64,000 nt of DNA from Ryuthela nishihirai (GCA_038380435.1 JAWZYU010000004.1:20744001-20808000); one strand, 5' to 3'. Shown: positions 33,354 through 44,848, numbered from the stretch's first letter. Numbers and translations: made by a program. The notes: generated from the sequence alone by a model not told the origin.

Positions 33354-34880
33354 AGTTTTGTGTTCAAATCTATTGAAATAATCTTCAGCACTCCCTTAAA
33401 ATATCTACTGGATACGCGTGCTTGTGTACGCGTATGCATGAATGTGGGCACATATCCTGCATGGGCCAGCGAACACACATTCATCTTACAGACATCAACG
33501 CAGGACTAGACGCCAGAAAGACTTAATTTTTCCTTAGCCATTCATATCTTTCAAATAGTAAACATTTGCAAAGATCATACTTTACATTTGTGGGATGATC
33601 TTCCATTTATTTGCGCCTAGAAATTGGATAATTTGCCTTTCGGTAACCTAAGAGAGAAAAATTACAAACCTAGTAATAAGCAGTTGATTTGAAAAAGAGT
33701 TTTCCTATAAGACAGAAGAAATCTGATGCAGAATGTCCATCAATGAAAAACTCTTTTATACCATCCAATGCGTAGAAGCAAATGTGCTTGCTGAAAACCT
33801 ACAAGCAGATGCTATAAATACTTAAATTATATTTAAACCTACAGCTTTCAAACCATATCTCCCTGTTTTGTGACATTTTACTTCAATGAAAGTTTCTTTT
33901 AAACTTTTGGTAGAAAGTGTTGCGCCAAATCAAACAGTAAAAAGCTTGTTAAGATATTTCCTTTTCTTTAGCCAAGCAATATTTTGTTTCTTTAACTTTC
34001 TATTCATGTTCTGCGGCGAGAAGTAAAAGCTCTCTTCCTCTTCAGGAAGTGTCTGTGTTTCAAAAGGAGAGGCGGGCAGAGCTCCAGATCGAGGCTACCT
34101 CCTTGTGCTTTCACTTCGTCAAAGAGCGATTGCTTGTCACAGGGTTACAAAAAGGTGCTCGTTTCGGGGCATGTCTCGCGGACTTAAAGGCTCAACGCAG
34201 CGCGTGGGGTTGGCGAGTGCCACTCGCAGAAGCTGTTCGGAATACTCGCTGGGCTGGGCGACGGCTTGCAACTGTCAGCTGCAAAGTGGAAAGGAGAGGA
34301 GCTTGCTTCTACTGTCTGGTGGATGAATTAAGGGACTTAGTTGTGGACAAGGGATTAGGGAGGACCTCTGCTGTCACACACCTATTTTGCTTGGAGCATC
34401 AAAATTCTTTTAGTATGCTTTGTTTCCGAAATAAAAATGATCAGTTTTTTTTTTAATTTCAATAGGAAACACTAATTGTTTTTCTTGATTTCCTTTACAG
34501 AAGCTTAGGGTTTGTTCGCTTTCTTTAATTTTATCATTGCATTGAAAGTGACAGGCTACTTGAGTGAAATAATAACTCAAACTGTTCATGCGAGAGATAC
34601 AGAAAATTGTAAAGCCTTTATTCCTTGAAAATGTCAGATACGAATTCGGACGGAATCAATTCAGAATATGGCTGACGTAAATATTCGATGTGAAATATAT
34701 CGTACAAAGAGGGATTCTAAGAACCACAGTTTTTTCTTTAATGCAAATTTTAAAGAAACAACATCAAATTTAAAACTAAGTAACATAAACTAATTTATTT
34801 CATTATTAAATCCACTTCTACATTATTCCAACCTGTTTTCTTGTCAATTTTGATTCTGCTGACTCTCTTTCGGATTTCGA
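33354..34880. other. no recognised gene; one GC-richer patch
   Basis: Mostly AT-rich. At about 34040-34400 the composition is more balanced, and frames of 135 and 73 codons overlap on the same strand. Neither shows a domain I know or starts with ATG in a convincing context. TTTCCTTTACAG at about 34490 resembles a splice acceptor, but nothing else supports an exon. Confidence 0.4.
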
Positions 34881-34952
34881 TTATTTTACCCCTCAGCGCT
34901 ACCTTTCTACACATAATGAGCTAAGTGACCAGATCCCAAGAATCCCAAGTTA
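34880..34952 (-). mobile_element. SINE-A fragment, decayed
   Basis: About 70 bp of the reverse 3' part of SINE-A (TTATTTTACCCCTCAGCGCT, then ATAATGAGCTAAGTGACCAG). It ends where composite MITE 34953 begins. Confidence 0.6.
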
Positions 34953-35249
34953 CAGTCGCTCAAAAAAGTATCCGAACATTATGGTTGATTACAGAATTCA
35001 GAAAAAATATCTAACAACGATTTTTTTAGAAATTAGTGATCTGGCAACCTTCGTGTCACGTGATTACAGAATTCAGGAAAAATATCTGGAGCGTGTACAG
35101 CAACTGTACCGCTCCAGTTACCGTTCACAGCAAACTGGAGCATGTGCAGTTACTGCACACGCTCCAGTTTGCTGTGAACGGTAACTGCACACGCTCAATA
35201 TTTTCGTGAGTGAGCCCACACGATCTAGTATCAAAATAATATGACCACC
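34953..35249. mobile_element. composite foldback MITE (MITE-FC copy 1)
   Basis: Starts with the MITE-F end CAGTCGCTCAAAAAAGTATC and follows its left arm to the centre TCACGTGA. It then switches to a second, unrelated set of hairpins built from GGAGCGTGTACAG, GTTACCGTTCACAGCAAAC and their inverses. It closes with a unique end (ACGATCTAGTATCAAAATAA, then ATGACCACC) before TA. The same architecture occurs at 46313-46613 and 52510-52882. Confidence 0.86.
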
Positions 35250-35251
35250 TA

Positions 35252-35391
35252 CAGTCACTCAAAAAAGTATCCGAACACCATGGTTGATTACAGAATTCAG
35301 AAAAAATATCTGGCAACCATTTTTTTTAGAAATTAGTGATCTGGCAACCTTCGTATCACGTGACACGAAGGTTGCCAGATTTGAGCGACTG
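35252..35391. mobile_element. MITE-F copy with most of the right arm deleted
   Basis: Left arm complete (CAGTCACTCAAAAAAGTATC), centre ATCACGTGACAC, then a jump from GGTTGCCAGAT to TTGAGCGACTG. It abuts composite 34953-35249 at TA. The terminal piece GAGCGACTGTACCAATA is repeated 30 bp on (35413-35429). Confidence 0.84.
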
Positions 35392-35577
35392 TACCAATAT
35401 TTTGCCAAATTTTGAGCGACTGTACCAATACGTATCTCACCAATTATACTTTAGTGTCCAGTCATTGATGATTGATACCTTATACGTTAAATGATCATGT
35501 GAATACATAGAGGTCCAGAGAGGGAATAAGATGAATATTTTCCACCCCTAGGAGGCTTTCACCAATCTCCGAACAAC

Positions 35578-35690
35578 TGCTCAGTGGATCTCTTCCCCTA
35601 CTCAATTCTGAGCCTTTGGGGTCCTCGTGATCTGGAAAATTAGCTCATAATGTGTAAAAATGGTCGCTCGGAGGTAAAATAACAACTCAA
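35578..35690 (+). mobile_element. SINE-A 3' fragment, decayed
   Basis: Recognisable by CAGTGGATCTCTTCCCCTAC, GAGCCTTTGGGGTCCTCGTG and CGGAGGTAAAATAACAACTC. The head is missing. Confidence 0.65.
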
Positions 35691-36081
35691 CCGTTTGAAG
35701 AGGTTCTGGTTATTTTTCCTTGCTCAGATGGCAATAGACTATTTTAAATCGTATTCGGAAAGTACACGAGAAAATAAAAGTATTTGTTAAATAAATTCAA
35801 CTATGTTAATGACCGATAATGTCGCTGTCATTTTGCAAAAGACTCCATTTACAAGACTGATTATTTCATTCCTCTGATCATCCGAATCAGATCCACCATA
35901 TAACCGATAATGAACTATGAGGTTTATAATTCTATCATAAATATTTTCCATCTGTAAATCTTGATATTGCCTCATATTTCTTGGCGTACACCATAAGCAT
36001 AAATAAATATTTTTCTCTTTAAAATTCAAATCATTGCATCACAAGCAACGAAGATCCTTACTACAACATAGATGAAATCAC

Positions 36082-36595
36082 AATCATCATCGTCATCCTC
36101 TACGGCTACGGAAGTCCAAACAGCTTTGCAATTTAGTTCTCCAAGCATATATGTCCTAAGCTACATCTATTGCATCTGGAAACTGCACACCCATTCTAAC
36201 AAGGTCCTGTTTGACATTGTCTGCCCACCGCATCCTAGGTCTCCCACTCTTTTTGAGGCCTTTAGGCACACTGTTCATAACCCTATTCGCCAATCTATAA
36301 TTATTCATACGGGCAACATGGCCAAACCAACGGAGTCTCTCTCTGCACAATATACTGCTTGAAGGAGGTTGCTGACTCCTTTGCCTAACCTCATCATTAG
36401 TTAAAAAGTTGAACCAACTAATACCCCAGATAAAGGAAAGGCTCAGCAGGGCTTTTTGGCCGAGGCCAAAAATGTAGATGCCATTGTAAATTTCCGTGTG
36501 AAACAAATGCAAATAATGTGACGAAATATAATAATCGATCAAAAGCATAAGTTTACAAAGTATCTTGTTTACAAAAAGTCCAAGTTTCATTATTT
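36082..36595 (-). mobile_element. LINE-X 3' end, interrupted by one arm of an inverted repeat
   Basis: The 3' tail domain (RERLRWFGHVARMNNYRLAN, then RPRMRWADNVKQDLVRMG) is encoded on the reverse strand at 36156-36400. At about 36431 LINE homology stops. It resumes at about 36538 (AAGCAT, then TATCTTGTTTACAAAAAGTC). The intervening 105 bp is a foreign sequence that also occurs inverted at 36683-36795. Confidence 0.82.
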
Positions 36596-36795
36596 TAATA
36601 AATGCTTTAAAACAACACATTTTATATTTTTTATCAAAAGAAATTTTAAAGCATATAATAAAAATTGTGTAAGATTTTGCAATTTACACATTATTTGCAT
36701 TTGTTTCACACGGAATTTTACAATGACATCTACATTTTTGGCTTCGACCAAAAAACCCTGCTGAGCCCTTTTTCCATCTATCTATCCTGGGTATA
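36420..36795. repeat. long inverted repeat with arms of about 100 bp
   Basis: The left arm (about 36420-36525) has GGCTCAGCAGGGCTTTTTGG, AAAAATGTAGATGCCATTGT and TGTGAAACAAATGCAAATAA. The right arm (about 36683-36795) repeats these inverted with a few mismatches. The spacer holds LINE-X sequence. It may be two insertions of one small element or a local inverted duplication. Target duplications are not visible. Confidence 0.82.
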
Positions 36796-38382
36796 ATATT
36801 CATTGCTTTCATTACATGAGATCTCTTGTTCAGAGGTGAGTAACTTATCAGTAGAGCATTTGAAATATTATCAGGAGATTGTGGTTTAGTCTTCGCTCGA
36901 TTGAAAACAATTTTTCCTCTACAGTCATTATACGTTGAGTAAGACAAGACAGAATTTGCTGTTTTTTTTAATTTAGTCTGGTGATCGATATTTTATGATA
37001 AAAAAATTCACAAGGCTTTAAATGTTCTCGAGATAAGAAATATATGACTTAGCTTAAGCTGATGATTATGCTTTGATTTATTTCACTTTACTTCACTGAA
37101 CAATTTAACAAATGTTGCTCACTCGAATAAGACTCCACATGAAAATTAACAATACAAGAGGTTTAGAACGCGAAGAATTTTAAGAATTCTGTTTTTCTAA
37201 GCGAGCAATATCACGATCGCTTAGTAGTTGCTTCAAAGAGAAGCAGACGAATAGAACTACGTTGCTCGGGAAGTATTCTGTTGGAAGTGAGATCACCAGT
37301 CGATAAAATCATCCAACCAAAGAGATTATTCCTGAAATGAAATTTGCTCAATATTTTAGCTAACTTTGAGAAGAGGAGCAGAGAAGCAAATATTACTCCA
37401 TCGAAGATATTTACGAAGAACTCAGGAGTTTGTATCCAGTCCAAAACACAAAAAAAAACTAAAAAGAAATAAGAAATCTTCGAAGAGAACCTTCGGGAAG
37501 GAAGCGAAGCGAATTTCGTCACGTCAACAGTCCGTTTGTGAAAAATGCATTTTAGCAGAAACCTTTCTCGATTCTGCTGCCTGAAGAGTAGAAAGAGACA
37601 CTGTTTTGTTATTTCAAGGCAACAGACAAGATCCGTCAGGTCTCGTTTTCTCTCGCGCAGCGTGAAGATGTTGGATTTGGGAAAAACTGTCGGCTATCGA
37701 TTCCAGCGCATCCGCAGACTATAACTTCACAGGACGGAGATTTCGTAGCACTTGACGAGTTTGGACAGCGAGAGCTGAGCTCGGGCTGTTGTCAACAATT
37801 GGCTTTCGATCGAAAGACGTTGACAAGAAACAGCGTCTGGAGGGGAGGAGACGGCACTCTTGTCTGAGTTCGGCGTCGAACAGTGACAGTGTTTAGACAG
37901 ATCGGAGTTCATTCCTCACGTGAAGAGCATGGAGGCGTATGAGGCGAACTCGAATTGCAGATAAAATAACGTCTACGGCATCCTCTCGATGATCATGAGA
38001 TTTTTCTCTAGGAATTTCATAAACTAAATGCATATTTTGGGCTTTTCGTTCGCCCAGTCGTAAGTTCAAAATTGAGGTTTAGACGAAGCAGCACGCGTTA
38101 CCCAAATGAGTTAAATATTAAAAAAAATATCGTTTTAAGGGCAAACGTTTCAGTGTTATTTTTTCATCGTCATTTGGGTCAGAGTAAACATATTTTCAAA
38201 TTCATTAGGACTGAAACCGGTTTTTGTTTTTGTTTCGTTTCTGCGTGTTTTTATTATGTAAAGTGTAGAGGAAACATGGTTAATTTATATGTAAGGATTC
38301 TCTGCATATATTCCCCACTAAGAAAATATTTGCTAGAAACTCAATCTAGAAGACTTGATGCAATTTCCATTTTTTCTTGTGG
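36796..38382. other. no recognised gene; GC-richer patch at about 37590-37960
   Basis: Nothing is recognised. The patch near 37590-37960 is less AT-rich than its surroundings and carries short frames on both strands. It could be regulatory or exonic DNA, but no motif supports this. Confidence 0.4.
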
Positions 38383-38467
38383 ATTGTTTTACCTCTGAGA
38401 GGCACATTTTTTGCACTCAATTGGCTAAATGGCCAGGTCAAAAGGAATCCGAGGGTTCAGAGAAGAG
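38383..38467 (-). mobile_element. SINE-A 3' fragment, reverse
   Basis: GGATTGTTTTACCTCTGAGA, then GGCTAAATGGCCAGGTCAAA, ending shortly after GAGGGTTCAGAGAAG. The rest is missing. Confidence 0.7.
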
Positions 38468-38794
38468 TACAATATGTACCTTAGCCGCTTTGTTAACTTA
38501 TTTGCATGAGCCCTCCATTTTAAAAAAAGAATTCCGTTCCACCCCCACAAAATTGTAATTATATACTCTTTCTAATTTAGGGAATATAGAATTGTGATTA
38601 AGAAGGCAATTAACATCATGATATTTAATTTCTATTAAAGTATCTGTTTAAAGCAATTCAAATTAAAGAAACTTACTTTTATTAATATTCAAATTTAGTT
38701 TATTCAAAACTAGCCACCTATGTATTTTTAAAAGATCATTTTCTACATTTGTTTTCATTTCTAAAATAGTATCTGCTGTGTAAACTACATTGTT

Positions 38795-39960
38795 CGAAAG
38801 ATTCCGAAAGAGCGAATCATAATATTTTATCAATTCCTATCTAACCCTAGAAAGATTTTTTTATCTCTAAATACAAACAATTATCTGCTAAAACTAAAAA
38901 TTGTCTTTCCCCCCCCCCTGGGCCTAAGAAGTTAATTCTTTGTTGCCAATGAAAACATTATGGCGTTTACATTCCACCAACAAATTTTAAAATTTGTAGC
39001 TTAAATATGCCGTTTGCAATATTCGTTTGAAATTTTAGGATTTGAAAATTTTTTCACCATTAGAGGACGCAATTATAGTTTTAGGAAAATTTCGAAAGAG
39101 GGAATCATAATACGTCATCAATTCCTATCTAACCCAAAAAGAATTTTTCATTTATCTCTAAAAACATGCAATTATCTGCTAAAACTAAAAAGGAGCGTTT
39201 TCCCACTCCCTCTGAGTCTAAGGGGTCAACTCATTGTTGACAATGGAAACTACTTGACCTTCACATTCCACCACCAAAATTTCAAATTTCTAGCGTAAAT
39301 ACATCATATGCAATATTCGTTTGAAATTTTGGGATTTTCAACTTTTACCCCAGTTGAAGGCGTAATTTTATCTATAGCCGTATACACCTAAAGACTAAAA
39401 TTAGACTGTATAATAGTTTGGTTCTTTCTAGGGTTAGTTATGGTAGTGAAACTTGAACACTTTGTAAACAAGATAACAGGAAACCAAATGCTTTTGATTC
39501 CAGATGCTTACGCAGTATCTTGGGCATTAGGTGGTTCAACTTTGTAACTAATGATGAGGTTAGGCAAAGTAGTTTGCAACCTCCTTTAAGCAGCATATTG
39601 TGCAGAGAGAGACTCCGTTGGTTTGGCCATGTTGCCCGTATGAATAATTATAGATTGGCGAATAGGGTTATGAACAGTGTGCCTAAAGGCCTCAGAAAGA
39701 AGGGGAGACCTAGGATGCGGTGGGCAGACAATGTCAAACAGGACCTTGTTAGAATTGGTGTGCAGTGGCCTGATGCAGTAAATGTAGCTCAGGATAGACT
39801 TGCTTGGAGAACTAAATTGCACGGTTTGGTTGGACCTCCGTAGCCCATGGCTGCTTGAGGATGATGATGAGATTCTGAAAGCGCATATCGTAATATTTCA
39901 TCAATACCTATCCCACACAAAAATAATTTTTAATTTATCTCTGTAAACAAAAATGTTCGA
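38795..39960. repeat. tandem array with a 288-bp period, third unit split by LINE-X
   Basis: GAATCATAATA, CAATTCCTATCTAACCC and TTATCTGCTAAAACTAAAAA recur with a 288-bp offset (38814 and 39102). GCAATATTCGTTTGAAATTT marks each unit end. A third unit begins near 39346, is cut at about 39377 by the LINE-X fragment, and resumes after it (GATTCTGAAAGCGCATATCG, then ATCAATACCTATCCCACAC). It looks like a small diverged satellite. Confidence 0.82.
39378..39871 (+). mobile_element. LINE-X 3' end (copy within the satellite)
   Basis: 5'-truncated at CGTATACACCTAAAGACTAA, with the tail domain (39520-39843: LGIRWFNFVTNDEVRQ-like, then RERLRWFGHVARM) and 3' end TAGCCCATGGCTGCTTGAGG with a short GAT tail. 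It interrupts a 288-bp tandem unit, so it is younger than the array. The 107-codon frame is open from 39520 to the natural end. Confidence 0.9.
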
Positions 39961-40101
39961 TGTTTACAGACGGACGACAAAGCGAAACTATTATCTCGTT
40001 TGCTTTGCAAACGAGATAAAAACGGAAAATATCTATTGTAGAGAGTAGCGAGTCATATCACAAATAAAAACTTATGAGTAAGAGCCATTATGGAAGCTTC
40101 C

Positions 40102-40290
40102 TCAAATTGCGTTCACTTCTGCCGTCCACCCCAAAAAAGAGGGAAATGTCATCGGGATTGGTCTTGATGAGTTGATGTGGTGAGCATTACTGGCCTCTTC
40201 AAATTGCATTCCCTTCTTCCTCCCCCTCCTTTTCCCCCCTAAGAAAGAGGGAAATACCACCGAGATTGATCTTAACGAGTTGTGTGTCAA
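40102..40290. repeat. diverged tandem duplication of about 95 bp
   Basis: Two adjacent units share CCTCxAATTGC, then AGAGGGAAAT, then GAxATTGxTCTTxA and CGAGTTG or TGAGTTG. The second unit has an extra pyrimidine-rich stretch. Confidence 0.65.
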
Positions 40291-40443
40291 ATGAAACTTT
40301 GAGAAGTGGAGACTGTTCATCTACTACTACATACAGGGCCATTATAAAAGAAATCCATATCTTATAAAAATTTATTAAAAATTAAAAACAAATAAATTTT
40401 TTGTACAAAATGTCAAGAAACTGTCCAAGTTTCGTTTGTATTC

Positions 40444-40645
40444 TTAAACGTGATGTCCATTTGTTGGTGTGATATCCAGTTTCGGTTCACACTCGGTTCC
40501 GAGTCTTTTCAATGCTGCAAACTAAGATTTTTTTTCCAAATAAACGATATTTTTAAAGTATCCCCCCCCCCTAAAAAGAAGTCCAATGGTGTGAAATCGG
40601 AATTTTTAGAGGATCATCTGTACCAATCCAGGGATTCAGAAATTT
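40444..40645 (-). pseudogene. IS630/mariner-like transposase C-terminal remnant
   Basis: One reverse frame reads WIGTDDPLKIPISHHW and then, past a stop and a G-run frameshift, KNIVY. Near the end is ALKRLGTECEPKLDITPTN, then GHHV and a stop (40444-40446). In arthropod mariner-type transposases, a W-I-G-R-D-G-P, PPRSPDLTPLDFFLWG, KxxVY block and a terminal NGHHxE-like block occur in this order. The catalytic Asp of the SPD block is lost here. Just left, CAGGGCCATTATAAAAGAAA (about 40335) could be the element's terminus. Confidence 0.6.
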
Positions 40646-40689
40646 GGCATTTAAGAAATTACATACGATATTAGCGCCACCATGTGATA

Positions 40690-41656
40690 ATAAATCCAGG
40701 CCTTCATAACAAAGAAACTTTGAGAGTTTCTTGACTTTTTAGACACATATTACTTTTGCTGTTTAATCGGTAAAATATAATACTGTGAAATATGGGTATC
40801 CTGTTTTCAAAAGAATATCAGAATAAGGAATTTGGGGAAATCGTGAATCCCTTTGTGTAAAAGAGATATGGAAATTCACAACAGGCAAATTTTGACAGTA
40901 GTTTGCTATAACTGTATGTCATAACGAAAATCTCAGACTAGAATTCCTTTTGTGCCGTATTTACCCAAGTATAAAGATGAAGAATTTCGATTTCTTTCAA
41001 TGTGGTAACCTAGAAAGAGATTATTTTGAGCGACAGCATTTGGGCAATGCGATCGTTCAAAAAACATATTCAGTTATTGCAAATCATTTAAAGTGACACC
41101 GTTTTTACTCTTATTCGCCACTTTTTATTTGCCTCAGTGAACTTCAGACCAGAGATCTGCGACTTCGTTCACACATGACCACAACAAATTGCTTTTTTTT
41201 TACCTATGAAAAGTGAACATCTGTTTTCCTCTGCCAAGTCCGATGTATTCCTAGAGATTGATTTTCAAAGCAACATAATGTTGGTCGGTGCCGAAAGCAG
41301 ATACAGCCAGCTAGGTAACTGTACCGTAAACAGTGAGAGAAATGTATATCACGTGACATATTGGTGATAACGTTTCAGGACTGTTGGGAGAGAATTTCAT
41401 CATTGACGAATGCAACAAATGAAATTCGAAAGGAACATTTGGGGCAGCAAATTATATAGATCCAAATTTATCAGAAGTTATGAGATTAATTTTGTTTGAA
41501 AGTAACGTCCCTTAGCCAGAGTTAACGAACTGCTCAGAATTAATAATAAATAATTAATAGTCATTGAGCTATGAGATTCTGAAAGTAAAAAGAACGTTAT
41601 AATGTTTAGATGTTAATCATCTAATCATGAAGTCTCGATTCTTCATAACGATGTGG
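40690..41656. other. no recognised feature
   Basis: AT-rich interval without recognised genes or repeats. Confidence 0.45.
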
Positions 41657-41658
41657 TA

Positions 41659-41815
41659 AAGTCGCTTAAAAAAGTATCCGAACACTATTGCTGACTACAG
41701 AATTCAGAAAAAATATCTCGCAACGATTTTTTTAGAAATTAGTGATCTGGCAACCTTCGTGTCACCTGGCAAAGATTTTTTTAGAAATTAGTGATCTGGC
41801 AACCTTCGTGTCACA
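41659..41815. mobile_element. MITE-F left half, with the inner arm duplicated
   Basis: AGTCGCTTAAAAAAGTATCC, then the left arm to CTTCGTGTCAC at the palindrome centre. The block CTGGCAA(C/A)GATTTTTTTAGAA through CGTGTCAC then occurs a second time and stops at the same base. No right arm follows. Confidence 0.82.
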
Positions 41816-42007
41816 TAAATGCAGTAATTGACTTTTTCGCACTTTTTGGAATCTGTTTTTTTACCTTTACTCTTTCTATGCCAGCTAGGGTTCTCAAACG
41901 GTACCCTCGAATAAAAAACACTTTACTGATTCGCTCTCACTTGCCTCCGCTTATCGTACACTTACTGGATTATTCGCTTGTAAAAGCCAGGTAAATCGGT
42001 GTTTAGG

Positions 42008-42059
42008 GAACACCGATGGGCTTGGACACCGATGGGCTTGGAAAGGCCGCCGTCCGTCC
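42008..42059 (+). mobile_element. SINE-A internal scrap
   Basis: About 50 bp with GGACACCGATGGGCTTGG present twice, then AAAGGCCGCCGTCCGTC. Nothing of the head or tail remains. Confidence 0.65.
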
Positions 42060-42588
42060 GGTTTCACAGTTGGGACTGGGAACTGCAGATTTATTTTGTG
42101 TTCTCGGGCACTTGTTAGGTGTTTTAATACACATCGTTGTTTTTAATTTGCAAAAGTTTATATGTTTGTGTCATATAATCTGTTAAATAAAAAATCCATC
42201 GAAAACGTAAATTTAAAGAATTTTCAAGGTTTTGAACTGAACTGATTGTCAACAGAAAAGATTTCTCGAGATGTGATCATTTTCCGAGCCTTAATATAGA
42301 AAAGAATCCACAGTCCCGTACATTTTATTTTATTCCCATTGTTATAACTTAGTTTTATCTATGTTAGCAACTGCAAAATTTATATTGCATAGAGTTATTC
42401 GATCTGTCCATCTGGTCTCTTGCAAGCCGAGACCTGTCCTTCAAGGTCAGAGAGAAGTGAAGCAGAGATAAAAGCTTGACTTTAACGTCAAGCTTTGATG
42501 ATGTGCTAGAAATGTTCGACAACAACAGAGGGTGCACCAGTGATAAACGCGTTAAATTTTTTTCATAAATAAAAATATAAAAAAAAAA

Positions 42589-42650
42589 TTTGTAGCTGAA
42601 CCTTGTGACTAAATCTAATTTGTAGCTGAACCTTGTGACTAAATCTAATT
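42589..42650. repeat. tandem duplication of a 30-bp unit
   Basis: AATTTGTAGCTGAACCTTGT, then GACTAAATCT, occurs twice in direct succession with no visible difference. Confidence 0.85.
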
Positions 42651-42664
42651 AAAATAATAAATAA

Positions 42665-42822
42665 ATAAATACCCCCTCAAGCAGCTGCTTGCCACAGAGG
42701 TCTGACAGGAGCCTGTCAGTTTATATGCCACAGAGGTCTGACAGGAGCCTGTCAGTTTATATGCCACAGTAGGAGATCTGAGAGGATGGCAGGACCTCAG
42801 CAGAAAAACGACACACACATCC
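42665..42822 (-). mobile_element. SINE-B copy 3, head missing, with internal 36-bp duplication
   Basis: Reverse copy beginning CCCCTCAAGCAGCTGCTTGC. The segment GCCACAGAGGTCTGACAGGA, then GCCTGTCAGTTTATAT, is present twice (42691 and 42727). It ends at CAGCAGAAAAACGACACACA. The tRNA-like head is absent. Confidence 0.82.
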
Positions 42823-43434
42823 AATTAGTTTTCTCAAAAATGTGTACTGCTGGACATCTACAAAATTCAGGTTCAGATCTTACTGGAAGATGATAATAAT
42901 ACTGGAGTTTGTTACTGATTTCAAAGAGAAAATTTCCAGAACAAGATTTGTTTATTGCGGAAATTTTGGGAAAGATTTTGGAGAAAGAACTGTGACAAAT
43001 TTACTGAAATTAAGGAGCGTCGACAAAATCTAGGGTAGTTGGCAAAACTGGAAACCACTTGGTAAAGTACAGGTGAGTTGTAAAAAATTCTCTCATTTGG
43101 AACTTTCATATTAGATTCCTTCTTGTTAAAAATTGTAACCATTTCATTTTCTTTTATATTTCTTATCGTTACTGCTCATCTCAACCACTGTACATAAACA
43201 CGGCTAGAAATGAAAACTTGCCTAGGCCCAATTTTTATATTTCTAGCATTTGTAAATGAGAAAATTGCACTAAATAGTATTTTTTTTTTCAGAAACCTAT
43301 TTAAATCATGATTTTCAACAGCATTCTTGATAGAATCTTACATTTTTCTCCAAAACTCTGTCCAGGTTTTACAGAACAAGATTTTGAGAACAGCGGTCAT
43401 ATTTCTTTTTAAAGTATTAATATAAAAATCGGGG
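42823..43434. other. no recognised feature
   Basis: AT-rich. Short frames at 42842-43033 and 42921-43142 overlap on opposite strands and lack known motifs. Confidence 0.45.
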
Positions 43435-43469
43435 ACACGGCTTAACGTCCCATCCGACGGACGCGCAGC
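43435..43469 (-). mobile_element. SINE-A scrap
   Basis: GGACACGGCTTAACGTCCCA, then TCCGACGGACG, a piece of the SINE-A body in reverse, about 35 bp before a half MITE-F. Confidence 0.6.
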
Positions 43470-43505
43470 TAATCGAAATCCAGATCCGTCAAAACCACAA
43501 GTACT

Positions 43506-43611
43506 ACACGAAGGTTGCCAGATCACTAATTTCTAAAAAAATCGTTGCCAGATATTTTTTCTGAATTTTATAATCAGCCATAATGTTCGTATACTTTTTT
43601 TTGAGCGAATG
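43506..43611. mobile_element. MITE-F right half only
   Basis: Begins at ACACGAAGGTTGCCAGATCA, exactly where the right arm leaves the palindrome centre, and runs to TTTTTTTTGAGCGAATG. The left arm is absent. Confidence 0.85.
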
Positions 43612-43897
43612 TACTTCTTAATAGCGATATGGTCCTTCTTAAAGCGATATCTTACCTGTTAATTAGTAACCTTTTTTCGTTACAATTTCTAGACGAGTAA
43701 TATTATTTAACCTCGTCTGTTAAATTATCGTTAATTTGCGTTCCTTAACATAAATTAACAAATTGACGCAAAACGCAACAAACAAAGGAAAAACAGACAA
43801 AATCTGTTATGTCATCTGCGAGTTGTGGATAAGTTCTTTAGAATTATAACGAAAAATAAAATACTAAAAGTTAAAAAATTAAATTATTTAAAATTGT

Positions 43898-44062
43898 ATT
43901 AAGGCGCTTGACTACTGATCAAAGGGGTTCGACCTGCATTCGAACCCCGAGTAAGGCACGAATGTTTGTATTGTCTTTCTGATGAGGTCTCGCCCTCTTC
44001 AGAGATCCTCTCTTATGGGTTTTAAACTGGCAGAATTCTGTCAGACTTCTCTAGCAAATATA
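43898..44062 (+). mobile_element. SINE-B copy 4, diverged
   Basis: A decayed head (CGCTTGACTACTGATCAAAG, then CATTCGAACCCCGAGTAAGG) and body (TGATGAGGTCTCGCCCTCTT, then CTGGCAGAATTCTGTCAGAC). The first part of the head is missing or unrecognisable. Confidence 0.72.
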
Positions 44063-44465
44063 ATTTTTATTTATATATTATTTTTTTACTTTAATGCTAT
44101 AAATAACATTCTACTTTATTGTAAGTTTTGGAAATCTTAGTGTCTTACACTTTATATTCTTTACGTTTTGCTTTGATTTGATGTCCAGAGGAAAAGGATT
44201 TGGATTATTAGAATGAAAATTTAAACGCTATTTTTGCCTTGATTAAATGTGCAATCAATATTTAAGGAAATAAATAAATTTTCTTTATGAAATATATTTT
44301 ATTATTGTATTCTATTGTTATTGTATATATCTATGTTAAGTGTATTTTCTGAAGTTTCCGAAATGGGAATGTGGCTCATTAGTTCGCATTCGGGATGGGC
44401 GAGACTGTCATGCTCCAGAGCAGCAGCAAAAGCGCTTTTAATACTCTGCCGTCGTCACTGGCCGG

Positions 44466-44848
44466 GTTGGGTTGTTTTACCTCTGAGCGGCACTTTTTTT
44501 GTACACCATGGGCTAAATGGCCAGGTCACATGGACCCCGAAGGCTCAAAGAAGGTTGGGGGAGGGGACCCACTGGAACAGCTGTTGGGAGGCAGATGGTA
44601 GCCTCCCGTCAAGGCCATCCAGCGTGTTCTTTAACGTGCACAGGGTATGGCTCTCCCGCACACGGCCCACGGCAACGTCCCATCCGACGGACGGCGGCCT
44701 TTTCAAGCCCATCGATGTCCCCTACTGACCGTGGGCAGGGCGAGGAATTTTGCGGAGATAAATCTCAAAGCTGACCCATCTGGGACTCGAACCTGGGAAC
44801 TACAGATTACGAGCCTGGTGCCCTACCGACTGAGCCACCCCCACACCA
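44466..44848 (-). mobile_element. SINE-A copy 8 with 11-bp target duplication
   Basis: Reverse, full length. It is flanked by TCACTGGCCGG at 44455-44465 and 44849-44859. The head (CCCTACCGACTGAGCCACCC) is intact. Confidence 0.94.

Noticed and set aside
34049..34456. 135-codon frame as a host gene
   Set aside because: No ATG in a good context, no domain, and another frame overlaps it on the same strand. GC-richer composition alone lengthens open frames.
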